Shown here: one piece after another, positions 17,474-26,337 of the stretch
Numbering within the stretch: position 1 is the stretch's first letter
How the letters are laid out: each line of letters opens with the position of its first letter
Origin: JAKPCT01 sp029553165
GTDB taxonomy: Bacteria > Bacillota > UBA4882 > UBA8346
DNA length: 42,816 nt
Reading direction: 5' to 3'
Assembly (NCBI GenBank): GCA_035359995.1
Contig: DAORZT010000020.1
Span: 1 to 42,816 of the forward strand
Notes under the pieces: generated by a model
What the model was told of the DNA's origin: nothing
Seen by the model: only the letters and a program-made list of their open reading frames with translations
Databases searched by the model: none
Program-made: the position numbers and the translations under genes

Positions 17474-18757
17474 CTAATTTTCACTGGTTTCAATCTCTTT
17501 TTCCATATCTTCAAGGGTATGTTTATGGGGTTCCAGCGATTGCGTATGTGGTAAAACCAAGTTTAGGATGATCCCCACCAAAGCAGCCAAAGCCATACCT
17601 TCTAAACTAAACTGCCCGATCGCAATTTTGGCTTTACCAATTCCCAATACCAAAATAACCGACGAAATAATCAAATTACGCTTATCACTGTAGTCGATTC
17701 CACTTTCAACCAAAGTCCGCAGTCCACTGCTGGCTATAATCCCGAACAGCATAATACTGATTCCACCCATTACCGGGACCGGAATACTTTGAATAAACGC
17801 ACCAAACTTTTGGAAGAACGACAAAACTATCGCTAATACCGCAGTACCACCGATTACCCAAACACTGTAAACCCGAGTAATTGCCATCACTCCAACATTC
17901 TCACCATAGGTTGTATTTGGAGGTCCGCCAAATAATGCCGCAACCGAAGTCGCAATTCCATCACCCATCAGAGTCCGATGTAAGCCTGGCTTTTTATAAA
18001 AGTCTTTTCCAACAATCTTACTGATCACCAAGACATCTCCCAGATGTTCAGCGATCGTTACTAATGATACTAAAGCAAAAGCTGTTACAGCATTCACATT
18101 AAACTCCGGCATCATAAACTTGACAGTTCCAAACATCTTCGCATCAATAATTGGTTGAAAATTAACCTGTCCAATCGTCAGGGAGAATAAATACCCTCCG
18201 GCAATTCCAACCAGAACCGGTATCACCGACAAAAACCCCTTGGAGAAAGTAGCCGTTATTATCGCAAATACCAAGGTTACTCCAGCGATCATTAAGAAGG
18301 TAATATTATACTCTCCGGTTCCGCCCTTCATTGCCATCTCAACCGCCGTTGGCGCAAGTCCCATACCGATAACAATGATGATTGAGCCGATTACTACCGG
18401 TGGTAAGATTTTATCGAGCCATTTTACTCCTACCAGAGAAATAATACCTGCAACCAAAAGATAAATCAAACCGACTACGACAGCTCCACCCATTGCATAA
18501 GGAAGCCCATACTGTTTACTAATTAACTGTAATACAGCAATATAAGCAAAGGAAGATCCTAAGTAAGCAGGAACTTTTCCCCCAGTACATAAGATAAAGA
18601 TCAGTGTCCCCAAACCAGATGTAAATAACGCCGTTGCCGGATCCAATCCGGTTAAATAAGGCACCAACACTGTTGCTCCAAACATTGCAAACAAATGTTG
18701 CAGACTAAGAGGAATCCATTTACTTAAAGCAGGTTTTTCGTTTACTCCAAGACTCAT
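17474..18757 (-). CDS. uraA: Uracil permease (NCS2 family)
   Basis: An integral membrane protein of 427 residues with many hydrophobic segments; the family has 14 helices and imports uracil with protons. It opens PLSLQHLFAMFGATVLVPYL, the family's N-terminal signature, and carries GGPPNTTYGENVG, the substrate-site region of uracil/xanthine permeases. It is equally well named pyrP. The position between pyrR and pyrB, behind a PyrR attenuator, is the B. subtilis arrangement, so uptake and synthesis are controlled together. GGAGGG precedes the ATG by 8 nt. Confidence 0.94.
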   Translation of the reverse strand: MSLGVNEKPALSKWIPLSLQHLFAMFGATVLVPYLTGLDPATALFTSGLGTLIFILCTGGKVPAYLGSSFAYIAVLQLISKQYGLPYAMGGAVVVGLIYLLVAGIISLVGVKWLDKILPPVVIGSIIIVIGMGLAPTAVEMAMKGGTGEYNITFLMIAGVTLVFAIITATFSKGFLSVIPVLVGIAGGYLFSLTIGQVNFQPIIDAKMFGTVKFMMPEFNVNAVTAFALVSLVTIAEHLGDVLVISKIVGKDFYKKPGLHRTLMGDGIATSVAALFGGPPNTTYGENVGVMAITRVYSVWVIGGTAVLAIVLSFFQKFGAFIQSIPVPVMGGISIMLFGIIASSGLRTLVESGIDYSDKRNLIISSVILVLGIGKAKIAIGQFSLEGMALAALVGIILNLVLPHTQSLEPHKHTLEDMEKEIETSEN

Positions 18758-18809
18758 ATAAATATCCCTCCATAATTTATTGAATTATCCGGAAATCCGG
18801 TTAATCCCC

Positions 18810-18887
18810 AAAATAAAACCCCTAATCGGCGAAGCCAATCAGGGGTGAAAGCCGCTCTCGCCTCCTTATTGACCTCGCTGGATCAAT
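18810..18887 (-). promoter_or_regulatory. PyrR-dependent attenuator between pyrR and uraA
   Basis: The minus strand has a PyrR binding loop, ATTGATCCAGCGAGGTCAAT (18868-18887). It matches the consensus ARUCCNGNGAGGYU at 12 of 14 positions, with the loop TCCAGCGAGG closed by an ATTGA/TCAAT stem. About 20 nt later comes a strong terminator, ACCCCTGATTGGC-TTCG-CCGATTAGGGGT then TTTATTTT (18810-18846). PyrR bound with UMP or UTP would stabilise the loop and favour termination before uraA. Confidence 0.9.
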
Positions 18888-18901
18888 TTAAAGAAGGTTA
18901 C

Positions 18902-19453
18902 TTATCCTTCATCCAACTCTTCAATGATGACTCGATCTTCACCATCGATCTCCTTAAGTTTAACGTGGACGATTTCCCGCTGTGAAGTTGGGACGTTTTT
19001 CCCAACATAATCCGCTCGAATCGGTAATTCGCGGTGTCCCCGGTCAATCAACACCGCCAACTGGATCACTTTGGGCCTACCGAGGTCCATTAAGGCATCC
19101 ATTGCCGCCCGGACCGTCCTTCCGGTAAACAATACATCATCCACTAAGACAACTTTTTTATCAGATATTTTAAAAGGAATCTCTGTTTTATGAACAACCG
19201 GATGAGCAGATATCAAACTCAAATCATCACGGTAAAATGTAATATCCAAAATTCCAACCGGTAGATCTACACCTTCATGTTGCTTGATAAACTCGGCCAG
19301 ACGATTGGCCAATGGAACTCCACGGGTTCTGATTCCAATTAACACTACATCTGCGGTACCTTTATTATGTTCGGTAATTTCGTGTGAGAGGCGGTATAAT
19401 GCACGACGAATATTGTCTTCATCCATAACTTGTGCTTTAAATTGACTAACCAC
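18902..19453 (-). CDS. pyrR: PyrR, RNA-binding attenuation regulator / uracil phosphoribosyltransferase
   Basis: PyrR binds pyr mRNA leaders when charged with UMP/UTP and causes premature termination; it also has weak UPRTase activity. The type I PRTase fold shows the PRPP loop KVVLVDDVLFTGRTVRAA and the flanking VLIDRGHRELPIRADYVGKN. The 183 residues match the family. The start is GTG at 19451-19453 with GGGAGG 8 nt ahead. It is the first gene of the pyrimidine operon and is itself preceded by a PyrR site, so it is autoregulated. Confidence 0.96.
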   Translation of the reverse strand: MVSQFKAQVMDEDNIRRALYRLSHEITEHNKGTADVVLIGIRTRGVPLANRLAEFIKQHEGVDLPVGILDITFYRDDLSLISAHPVVHKTEIPFKISDKKVVLVDDVLFTGRTVRAAMDALMDLGRPKVIQLAVLIDRGHRELPIRADYVGKNVPTSQREIVHVKLKEIDGEDRVIIEELDEG

Positions 19454-19477
19454 TTAGTTTACCTCCCCTTCGCTATT

Positions 19478-19558
19478 AAAAAACCTTCTTACGCAAGACG
19501 TAAGAAGGTATAATTACAGAATAATTATTATTTCCCCTTCCTAGCCTCACAGGACTAG
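19478..19558 (-). promoter_or_regulatory. PyrR-dependent attenuator before pyrR
   Basis: AGTCCTGTGAGGCT (19543-19556, minus strand) is a perfect match to the PyrR loop consensus and is closed by CTAG/CTAG. Downstream, ACCTTCTTACG and CGTAAGAAGGT form an 11-bp stem followed by TTTTTTA (19478-19509), an intrinsic terminator ahead of the pyrR start. Confidence 0.92.
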
Positions 19559-19585
19559 CATTAAAGGTGTGATTTACTATTGAAA

Positions 19586-19614
19586 AGTTTAACAGAGTGC
19601 AGTTTAGTTGTCAA
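19586..19614 (-). promoter_or_regulatory. Promoter of the pyr operon
   Basis: TTGACA (19609-19614), a 17-bp spacer and TAAACT (19586-19591) form a strong vegetative promoter, placing the RNA start near 19579, just before the PyrR loop. No clear terminator separates it from the upstream histidine kinase gene, so some read-through is possible. Confidence 0.85.
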
Positions 19615-19648
19615 TGATTAAATTAATTTTTTGATAAACTTTTGACCA

Positions 19649-20938
19649 TTAGCTATGGTGCGTCTCTTTTACCAACGGAAACTGAATCACAAAGGTCGTC
19701 CCCTTTCCGGATTCGCTCTGAACCCGAATCGTCCCGTGATGGTTTTCAACAATACTTTTAACAATTGATAATCCTAACCCGGCTTTCCCTTTTGAACGGG
19801 ATTTATCCGCCTGATAAAACCGGTCAAAAATCTTCTCCAGATGCTCGGCTCCAATTCCTGTTCCGGTATCTGCAACGGTCAGCTTAATTTTCTTCTCAAT
19901 CTGATGCAGTCCGATTTGGATTCTCCCGCCTGCCGGCGTATACCGGATCGCATTATCCAACAGATTCTCAAGCATCTGCCGGAGATTGGCTTCATCACCG
20001 TAACAAAGAACATTTTCCTCCAAGTCCAAGACAATCTTCACCTGTGATTGATCGGCTAACGGTTGAAAAGCATCAGCCACACGGGAAACCAACTGGTCCA
20101 AATACAAAAAGCGTTTATTAAGCACCTGTTGATGAGCATCGGCCCGGGCCAGGAAAAGCAGTGAAGCTACCAACGCCGCCATCTGCTCAGTTTCTTCTTT
20201 AATGTTGGTAAGCCAATCCATCTGACTGGCCACTGTCTCCTCGGGGCTTCCCATGATCACATCCAGATTGGTCTGGATCACTGCTAACGGTGTCCGAAGT
20301 TCATGGGAGGCATCCGCCAGAAAATTCTTCTGTTGCAGCCATAATTTTTGAATCGGAGCGATCGCCCGTTTCGCCATGAACAGACTGCCAAAGGTAGCCA
20401 AAATCAAATACAAACATCCCAGCACAATTAGGGTCGTGATCAATGAGTAGAGGGTGTTCTTTTCCATCCTTAAGCCTTGAAAGATGACTAAGGTCCCCGA
20501 TTCCTTCACGAGCGGCGTCTGATAATAAAAATATTGGGAATCCGGCAATCGTATGGTTCCACTTTCTTTGGAAGCGGTTAAAATTTTCTGGACCACCGGT
20601 TTTAATTTTACAGGGATAACAGGCATATTCCCCGCATGATAAAAAATCTCACCGTCAGGAGCCACTTTAACAAAGAAAACGGCCGGAGCTCTTTTTAGGC
20701 GTTTGGAAGAAGGCCGTTTTTCTTCGTTTCTGTACCGTAAAGTAGGTTTTACCTCCCGGTCATCTTTAAGAAAGATTCCGGAATTAATCCCCTCGGCCAT
20801 CCGTTTCGCAAAAAATTCCGCATGATTGATCATTCTGATATGCAACACCAGATAAGCACCACCGGTTAGTGTGATAAACAAAAGAGTAATGATCGTTAAA
20901 TTAGTAAAAATAAATTGCAGTTTTAATTTACGAAACAT
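19649..20938 (-). CDS. Sensor histidine kinase (HisKA/HATPase, two TM segments)
   Basis: A membrane kinase of 429 residues that senses outside and phosphorylates the response regulator encoded just upstream. Transmembrane helices at about 8-33 and 164-188 bracket an extracytoplasmic domain of about 130 residues that is rich in Lys and Arg (REVKPTLRYRNEEKRPSSKR). A full HAMP domain is not evident. The HisKA phospho-acceptor is H212 (FLADASHELRTPLAV). The ATPase has N325 (NLLDNAIRYTP), D357-TGTGIG and GKAGLGLSIVKS. It overlaps the regulator gene by 11 bp. The signal is unknown; the operon suggests envelope stress or an exported compound. Confidence 0.92.
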   Translation of the reverse strand: MFRKLKLQFIFTNLTIITLLFITLTGGAYLVLHIRMINHAEFFAKRMAEGINSGIFLKDDREVKPTLRYRNEEKRPSSKRLKRAPAVFFVKVAPDGEIFYHAGNMPVIPVKLKPVVQKILTASKESGTIRLPDSQYFYYQTPLVKESGTLVIFQGLRMEKNTLYSLITTLIVLGCLYLILATFGSLFMAKRAIAPIQKLWLQQKNFLADASHELRTPLAVIQTNLDVIMGSPEETVASQMDWLTNIKEETEQMAALVASLLFLARADAHQQVLNKRFLYLDQLVSRVADAFQPLADQSQVKIVLDLEENVLCYGDEANLRQMLENLLDNAIRYTPAGGRIQIGLHQIEKKIKLTVADTGTGIGAEHLEKIFDRFYQADKSRSKGKAGLGLSIVKSIVENHHGTIRVQSESGKGTTFVIQFPLVKETHHS

Positions 20939-21602
20939 CAGCGTCCTCCTGTAAATAGTAGCCTATTCCCCGGACCGTTTTAATACAGGGCACTTTCAAC
21001 TTTTTACGGAGATAATGAATATAAAGATCAATATTACCCAACTCACTGTCGGAATCATAACCCCAGACCCGTTCAAAGATCAGCTCTTTTGTGACAACTT
21101 GGCCACGGTGACGCATCAGCAATTCCAATAACATCGCTTCTTTCACGGTCAATTGAATCACTTCGGTCCCATTGGATACTTCCCCCTTCAGTGGGTCCAG
21201 AGTCAATCCGGCAGCACTGAGCGTCTTATCCACAAACTCTTTGTCTTTCCGGCGGCTTAAAGCTCTCAACCGTGCCAAAAGCTCTTCGGTGGAAAACGGC
21301 TTAATCAAATAGTCATCCGCACCGGCATCCAAACCTTCAACCCGGTCTGCCGGAGCATCTTTGGCGGTTAAGAACAATACCGGACGGTGCATCCCCTGGC
21401 GGCGCAATTCTTTAATGATACTCACCCCGTCTTTTCCCGGCAACATCCGGTCCAAGACGATCAAATCATAAAGCCCGCTTTCCGCCATCTCTAGCCCCCG
21501 ATTGCCATCATAGGCAACATCCACCTGATATCCATGGCGTTTTAAAATCTGCGCCAAAGCATTGGCCAATTTGATTTCATCTTCAACCAACAATACCTTC
21601 AT
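20928..21602 (-). CDS. OmpR/PhoB-family response regulator
   Basis: The receiver domain (1-115) has acidic residues E7/D8, phospho-acceptor D51 (DLIVLDRMLPGKDG) and Lys in DDYLIKPFS. The C-terminal winged helix (about 125-220) has the family pattern LTVKEAMLLELLMRHRGQVV and YIHYLRKKLK...VRGIGYYL. The 224-residue length is standard. It overlaps the kinase gene and lies 24 bp after the ABC permease gene. It is the natural candidate to bind the 11-bp-spaced direct repeat at the head of the operon. Confidence 0.94.
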   Translation of the reverse strand: MKVLLVEDEIKLANALAQILKRHGYQVDVAYDGNRGLEMAESGLYDLIVLDRMLPGKDGVSIIKELRRQGMHRPVLFLTAKDAPADRVEGLDAGADDYLIKPFSTEELLARLRALSRRKDKEFVDKTLSAAGLTLDPLKGEVSNGTEVIQLTVKEAMLLELLMRHRGQVVTKELIFERVWGYDSDSELGNIDLYIHYLRKKLKVPCIKTVRGIGYYLQEDADVS

Positions 21603-21626
21603 TCAGCATCTTCCTTTCAGGACGGT

Positions 21627-22823
21627 TCATTCGTGCCGTAAAGCTTCAATCGGATGAAGGTCCGCTGCTTTATATGCCGGATATCCCCCGAAGAAAAGTC
21701 CGACCATGATTGAAAACCCAAAGGAAAGCAAGATCGATTCCGGAGAAATGACCGTGGTCCACTCCGTTACCCGCGAGACCACCGCGCCGACTCCCCAGCC
21801 CAAACAGATCCCAATCAACCCTCCGGTTACACTCAATCCAACTGCTTCAATGAGAAACATGCTTAAAATCTCCCACTTTGTGGCGCCAATCGCCTTACGA
21901 AGACCAATCTCTTTAATCCGTTCAGTGACAGACACCAGCATAATATTCATGATCCCGATCCCGCCAACCAATAAAGAGACGGCCGCAATCCCGCCCAGTA
22001 ATAATGTAAATGTCTTGGACGTCTCCTGAACAGTCTCTAAAATTTCGGCTTGATTGCGGATGTTAAATTTAGTTTCATCCTGAAACACTTCCAACAAGGC
22101 ATCATATACTTGATTGTACACCTTATCCACGGTTTCGGCACTATCTGCCTGAATATAGACAGTACTTAACTGCTGGTTACCCATAATTCTTTGCTGCATG
22201 GTGGTTATGGGAATCAATAGCAAGTCGTCACTGTTTCCAAAACCGCTTTGCCCTTTTTCTTTAAGTACCCCGATAATCTCATACCGGAAAACACCAAGCT
22301 TAATATACTGGCCTACCGGATCGATTCCGTGAAACAACTCCCCAGCGACATAGGATCCAATAACAGCAACCCGGCTCCTGGCATTAAGATCAGTTTCGTC
22401 AAAAAACCGGCCTTCCGCAATCTGATAATTCCGCAGTGTAATATAGTCCAGATTACAACCGATCACCGAGGACTGCATGCTGTTATCACCAAAACTAACA
22501 ACAAAATTGCGGCGGACTTCCGGAGCAATGGCCTTAATATGCGAGGAAGCATCTTTAATAACCGGTAAAACACTGCTGATAAGCGGTTCTCCGCCTCCAA
22601 ACCCCCCGCCCCGGCTATTGCCACGTCCCGGAAAAACCATCACCAGATTGGAACCCATGGCTGTGATATTCTCTGTTACTTTCCGTTGCGCGCCTTCTCC
22701 CAGAGCCACCATCACAATAACCGCTGCAACCCCAATAATTACACCCAGCATTGTCAAGAGCGACCGGATTTTGTTTCCCGACAGATTGCGTAACGCCATG
22801 ATTGCATTTTCGGTGAACTTCAT
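21627..22823 (-). CDS. MacB-type ABC transporter permease (FtsX-like)
   Basis: A mechanotransmission-type permease of 398 residues. One N-terminal helix (LLTMLGVIIGVAAVIVMVAL, about 22-41) is followed by a periplasmic MacB core domain and three C-terminal helices (ILLGGIAAVSLLVGGIGIMN region to the end), closing with PAYKAADLHPIEALRHE, typical of the family. A glycine/arginine-rich run (GRGNSRGGGFGGGEP) sits early in the core domain. It overlaps the ATPase gene by 4 bp (ATGA). With the fusion protein and TolC homologue it would form a tripartite exporter; the substrate is not evident. Confidence 0.92.
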   Translation of the reverse strand: MKFTENAIMALRNLSGNKIRSLLTMLGVIIGVAAVIVMVALGEGAQRKVTENITAMGSNLVMVFPGRGNSRGGGFGGGEPLISSVLPVIKDASSHIKAIAPEVRRNFVVSFGDNSMQSSVIGCNLDYITLRNYQIAEGRFFDETDLNARSRVAVIGSYVAGELFHGIDPVGQYIKLGVFRYEIIGVLKEKGQSGFGNSDDLLLIPITTMQQRIMGNQQLSTVYIQADSAETVDKVYNQVYDALLEVFQDETKFNIRNQAEILETVQETSKTFTLLLGGIAAVSLLVGGIGIMNIMLVSVTERIKEIGLRKAIGATKWEILSMFLIEAVGLSVTGGLIGICLGWGVGAVVSRVTEWTTVISPESILLSFGFSIMVGLFFGGYPAYKAADLHPIEALRHE

Positions 22824-23527
22824 ACCAACACCTCTTCATTAATAACCTTTTGTTTGATACGCCGGTCATCGACGACCTTTCCGTCAGTAAAACGGACAAT
22901 GCGTTCTGTATAAGCCGCTATATCTTCTTCATGGGTAACCAAAACAATGGTAATCCCATTCTGGTGCAGTTCCTGGAAGACGGCCATAATCTCCCGGCTT
23001 GATTTGGAATCCAGATTGCCGGTAGGTTCATCCGCCAAAAGTAACTTCGGCCGGTTAACCAGGGCCCGGGCAATGGCCACCCGTTGTTGTTGCCCTCCCG
23101 ACAGTTCTTTCGGTTTATGATGGACCCGGTGTCCCAGTCCCAACCGTTCGATCGCTTCCATAGCAATCTTCTGCCGCTTTGAAGCAGGGACCCCCGCATA
23201 AACCAAAGGTAATTCGACATTTTGAAGCGCAGTCAGGTTCGGCAGCAAATTAAAGGATTGAAATACAAAACCGATCTTCTGATTCCGGAGCCGGGCTTTC
23301 TCTTTTTCACTTAATTGCGCGGTTTCCTCTCCATCCAGCTGATAAGAGCCGGAAGTCGGCTGGTCCAGGCAACCCAAGGTATTCATAAAAGTGGATTTTC
23401 CGGACCCGGAAGGACCCATAATCGCTACCATTTCGCCTTCGGCAATCGTTAATGACACTCCGTCCAACGCCCGGACTTCCGCGTCTCCCATCTGATATAT
23501 CTTATATAGCGCTTCGGTCTTAATCAT
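22820..23527 (-). CDS. ABC transporter ATP-binding protein (MacB/LolD-type)
   Basis: The 235-residue nucleotide-binding subunit contains Walker A GPSGSGKST (38-46), a Q-loop in FVFQSFNLLPNLTALQNVELP, the signature LSGGQQQRVAIARAL, Walker B LLLADEPTGNLD and an H-loop in VLVTHE. The LLPNLTALQNVELPL segment and the DEPTGNLD ending are typical of the MacB/LolD/FtsE branch. It lies 26 bp after the membrane fusion gene and overlaps the permease gene. Confidence 0.95.
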   Translation of the reverse strand: MIKTEALYKIYQMGDAEVRALDGVSLTIAEGEMVAIMGPSGSGKSTFMNTLGCLDQPTSGSYQLDGEETAQLSEKEKARLRNQKIGFVFQSFNLLPNLTALQNVELPLVYAGVPASKRQKIAMEAIERLGLGHRVHHKPKELSGGQQQRVAIARALVNRPKLLLADEPTGNLDSKSSREIMAVFQELHQNGITIVLVTHEEDIAAYTERIVRFTDGKVVDDRRIKQKVINEEVLV

Positions 23528-23553
23528 CTCTGTTCACCTTCTTCCGGGCATTC

Positions 23554-24873
23554 TCATTGGCGGACCACCCATCTCATTCCGCCCCGGCGGTCTCTAAATG
23601 ACCTGTCCCCCGAATTCGGACGGGCACTTCCTTCGGGAACAACAACTTTATCTCCCTCATTCAATCCGGAAACAACCTCAACAAAAGCAGTTCCCTTGTA
23701 TCCCAGCTGGACCTGGCGCAGTTCCGGCTTTCCATCCACAACAACTTTCACAATGGCTTTTCCGTCATTTTCCGCAACCGCCTTCCGGGGAACAGCCAAC
23801 ACATCGGAATGTTCTTCAACCATAATCGTCACATCGACAGACATTCCAATCTTCAACAAATTCTTTAAGGAATTGGTTTGCTGCGTCCCTTCATTGGACC
23901 GGTTACGCGGAACACGCGCCGGTCTGGTTCCGGTCTTTTCCCGATCACCGCCCCGCTTTGAAGGAAACTCCCTTCGCGGTCTGGTGTTTTCAGAATTCTT
24001 TTCTGCAGTTTGCTTCGGCACACCGGTTTCAGCAGTAAATCCCACCGGTTTGATATGGACCGGGAAAGTAATTACATTAGAGGTTTCCGACCCGGTACTT
24101 CCAAAAGCGATCACCCTTCCCGGAATCATCGTCCGATCTTTGTCATTGGCGCTGATTATAACCGGCAAACCTTCTTTAATCTGATTAATATCGCCCTGAT
24201 CGACCTGGACTTCAATCAACAAATGCTCATCGCCGCCTAAGACAATCAACTCGGTAGAAGGCGTCACCGTCTGCTCCAACTTGACATTGACCCATGAAAC
24301 CATGGCATCAAACGGAGCCCGAATCTGAATGTCCCAACTTTGATTCGCTGATAAAACTACTCCGCTTTGGGTTAATGAAGCTAACTTCAACTGATATTCC
24401 CGGCATTGTTCTTCATATTGCCGGACTTTACTCTGGGCATTTTCCAACTCATCAATGGTTGTTCCCTGAATCTTGTATAAAACTTCCTGGCGTTCTAACG
24501 CCCGTTTGGCAGTTGCCAGATTCAACTGGCTTTGGCTTAAGGAAGATTTCCAACCGGCCCATCGTTCCTGCAGTTCGTTATCTTCAACTTGTAAAATAAA
24601 CATAATATCTCCCTTACGGACAGATTCGCCCGGTTTAACCAGAATCTGCTTTACAATGGCAGAATAAGGCGAGGTTACTGTTGGGCTGCTTTCCATTACC
24701 ACTTTCCCGGAAGCTTCAATTTTTTCGCTCAGATTCATCCGGCGCACTTCCACAGTATCCAAACTCTCGGCACGTTTGGCCGATATTGTCTGCTGCCGGT
24801 GGTAATAAATACCTCCGCCAACAATTAACGCGATTACTAACACGATAACTAACACCAAAACCGTTTTCTTCAT
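23554..24873 (-). CDS. Membrane fusion (HlyD/MacA-like) efflux subunit
   Basis: This periplasmic adaptor links an ABC permease to an outer-membrane channel. It has one N-terminal membrane anchor (about residues 4-23), a biotinyl-lipoyl half (VTSPYSAIVKQILVKPGESV), a coiled-coil hairpin (about 100-170) and a second lipoyl half (IRAPFDAMVSWVNVK). A beta-barrel domain and a C-terminal membrane-proximal domain (AVPRKAVAENDGKAIVKVV) follow. Residues 278-335 form an unusual Arg/Lys/Pro-rich low-complexity insertion within the beta-barrel region, and the C-terminus (SFRDRRGGMRW) is also basic. It sits 40 bp after the TolC-like gene. Confidence 0.9.
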   Translation of the reverse strand: MKKTVLVLVIVLVIALIVGGGIYYHRQQTISAKRAESLDTVEVRRMNLSEKIEASGKVVMESSPTVTSPYSAIVKQILVKPGESVRKGDIMFILQVEDNELQERWAGWKSSLSQSQLNLATAKRALERQEVLYKIQGTTIDELENAQSKVRQYEEQCREYQLKLASLTQSGVVLSANQSWDIQIRAPFDAMVSWVNVKLEQTVTPSTELIVLGGDEHLLIEVQVDQGDINQIKEGLPVIISANDKDRTMIPGRVIAFGSTGSETSNVITFPVHIKPVGFTAETGVPKQTAEKNSENTRPRREFPSKRGGDREKTGTRPARVPRNRSNEGTQQTNSLKNLLKIGMSVDVTIMVEEHSDVLAVPRKAVAENDGKAIVKVVVDGKPELRQVQLGYKGTAFVEVVSGLNEGDKVVVPEGSARPNSGDRSFRDRRGGMRWVVRQ

Positions 24874-24913
24874 GTTATGTGTTCATTCCTTTCAATCGAG
24901 TTACTCGTATAAC

Positions 24914-26284
24914 TTAATACAATTCTCCTCCGGTTTTTTTCAGTTGCTGATATGCCAGATAAACATTATAGCTTGATTTAAGAGCGGCAATTCGGGCTTC
25001 AAAAGCATCCTGCCGGGCTTCGGCCAGATCTACTTCGGAGATCATCCCCATTTTGGCTTGGAGATTTTTAATTTCCAGATCTTTATCATAAAAAGCCAGC
25101 GCCTTCTGATTCACTTCATTTTCCCGAACAGCCAACAGATAATTGTTATAGGCCTGTTTCACTTCAACCGCAATCGACCGTTTGGTCTTTTCAAGCTCCA
25201 ACGTAGTATTGGCAATGGTGTATTCGGATTGTTTCGTCTTATTGGACGCAATACCAAAGTCTAATGTCCAGCTCATTTCCAGCGTGAAATACTGTTTATC
25301 ATCGCCAAACCGCTCCGAATTCCCGCCGGAAACAACGCTTCGATTATAAGAATCATCCTTCCTGGCTGCTGACCATGACAGGTCTCCGCTTAAAAAGTCA
25401 TATTCCACACCATAACTTTGCGAATCCCGTCGGTCGGAATATCCCAAGGTAACGGAAGGGAGTTTTTCGTTCATCGCTGCCAGTTTGGTCTGATTGTTTT
25501 TAGCTAAAGTAATATCCAGATTTTTAATTTCCAGACGTTTTTCCAATGCTTGCTGTTGTAAAACATCAAGATCCAAATCAACAGTAACCGGTTCCAGATC
25601 AAGCGGCGCAAAATGATATCCGGTTAACTCCTGACCAATCTGCTGACCTAATCTGGTGATGGCAAGCTCAAGATCGGATTGGGCCTTCTCCAAATCGTAC
25701 TTCGCCTTATTGAGATAATTTTCAATCCTCAACTGGCTTGGTTTAGTGATCTTTCCCAATTCCAACTGTTGGTTTGCCAAATTCAACGATTTGGTGTGGA
25801 CCTCTACGGCTTGCTTTTGAGCCTCCACCACCTGCTGATATCTTAAAATATCAAGGTAATACTGATAGGTTTTATAAGCTGCTTCTGCCCGGACCATCTT
25901 TAATTTATTTTCAGCAACGGTCTCTTCCCAGCGGGCCAATTCAATACCGGATGCCACTTTTTGCCCATAAAACTGATAACCGGTAGGAATTGTCTGTTGC
26001 AAGACCACTTGATATCCGGTAGATTCGTCACCGGAACCGGCATCCTTTTGGATCTGTCCATCAAAAGTCGCTTTCGGTAAGGTTTTGAGTTTCTCCTGTT
26101 GGGTCGCTAATTTAGCTTTCTCCAGATCATTGGCTGCATTTTGAACATCCAGATCCGTTTCCAGCGCCATTTGAATCGCCTGATTTAAAGTGATTATTCT
26201 TTCTTCAGCAGCTATACAGCTTGACGCAACTCCAATCATCAACACGCCGCAAAGCCACATGGTTAAAATCAGATGTCTTTTCAA
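24914..26284 (-). CDS. TolC-family outer-membrane efflux protein
   Basis: The protein has an N-terminal signal peptide (KRHLILTMWLCGVLMIGV...CIAA). Two alpha-helical OEP repeats follow, each rich in Ala/Glu/Gln/Lys coiled coil, starting ITLNQAIQMALETDLDVQNA and, in the second half, DVLQQQALEKRLEIKNLDITLAKNNQ. The C-terminal EVDLAEARQDAFEARIAALKS is typical of OEP proteins. I place the start at TTG (26282-26284), 6 nt after AAGGAGG, giving 456 residues; an ATG at 26314 is in frame but has no ribosome-binding site. TolC channels span an outer membrane, so this argues for a diderm cell, although TolC-like proteins are also annotated in some monoderm Firmicutes. First gene of a six-gene operon. 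Confidence 0.88.
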   Translation of the reverse strand: MKRHLILTMWLCGVLMIGVASSCIAAEERIITLNQAIQMALETDLDVQNAANDLEKAKLATQQEKLKTLPKATFDGQIQKDAGSGDESTGYQVVLQQTIPTGYQFYGQKVASGIELARWEETVAENKLKMVRAEAAYKTYQYYLDILRYQQVVEAQKQAVEVHTKSLNLANQQLELGKITKPSQLRIENYLNKAKYDLEKAQSDLELAITRLGQQIGQELTGYHFAPLDLEPVTVDLDLDVLQQQALEKRLEIKNLDITLAKNNQTKLAAMNEKLPSVTLGYSDRRDSQSYGVEYDFLSGDLSWSAARKDDSYNRSVVSGGNSERFGDDKQYFTLEMSWTLDFGIASNKTKQSEYTIANTTLELEKTKRSIAVEVKQAYNNYLLAVRENEVNQKALAFYDKDLEIKNLQAKMGMISEVDLAEARQDAFEARIAALKSSYNVYLAYQQLKKTGGELY

Positions 26285-26337
26285 GATTTCCCTCCTTATC
26301 AACATGATGTTCATAATTCCATTAACTACCCTTGATT

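Noticed and set aside
23696..24184. 162-codon plus-strand frame
   Set aside because: A shadow of the membrane fusion gene, biased by its Arg/Pro-rich insertion; no independent support.
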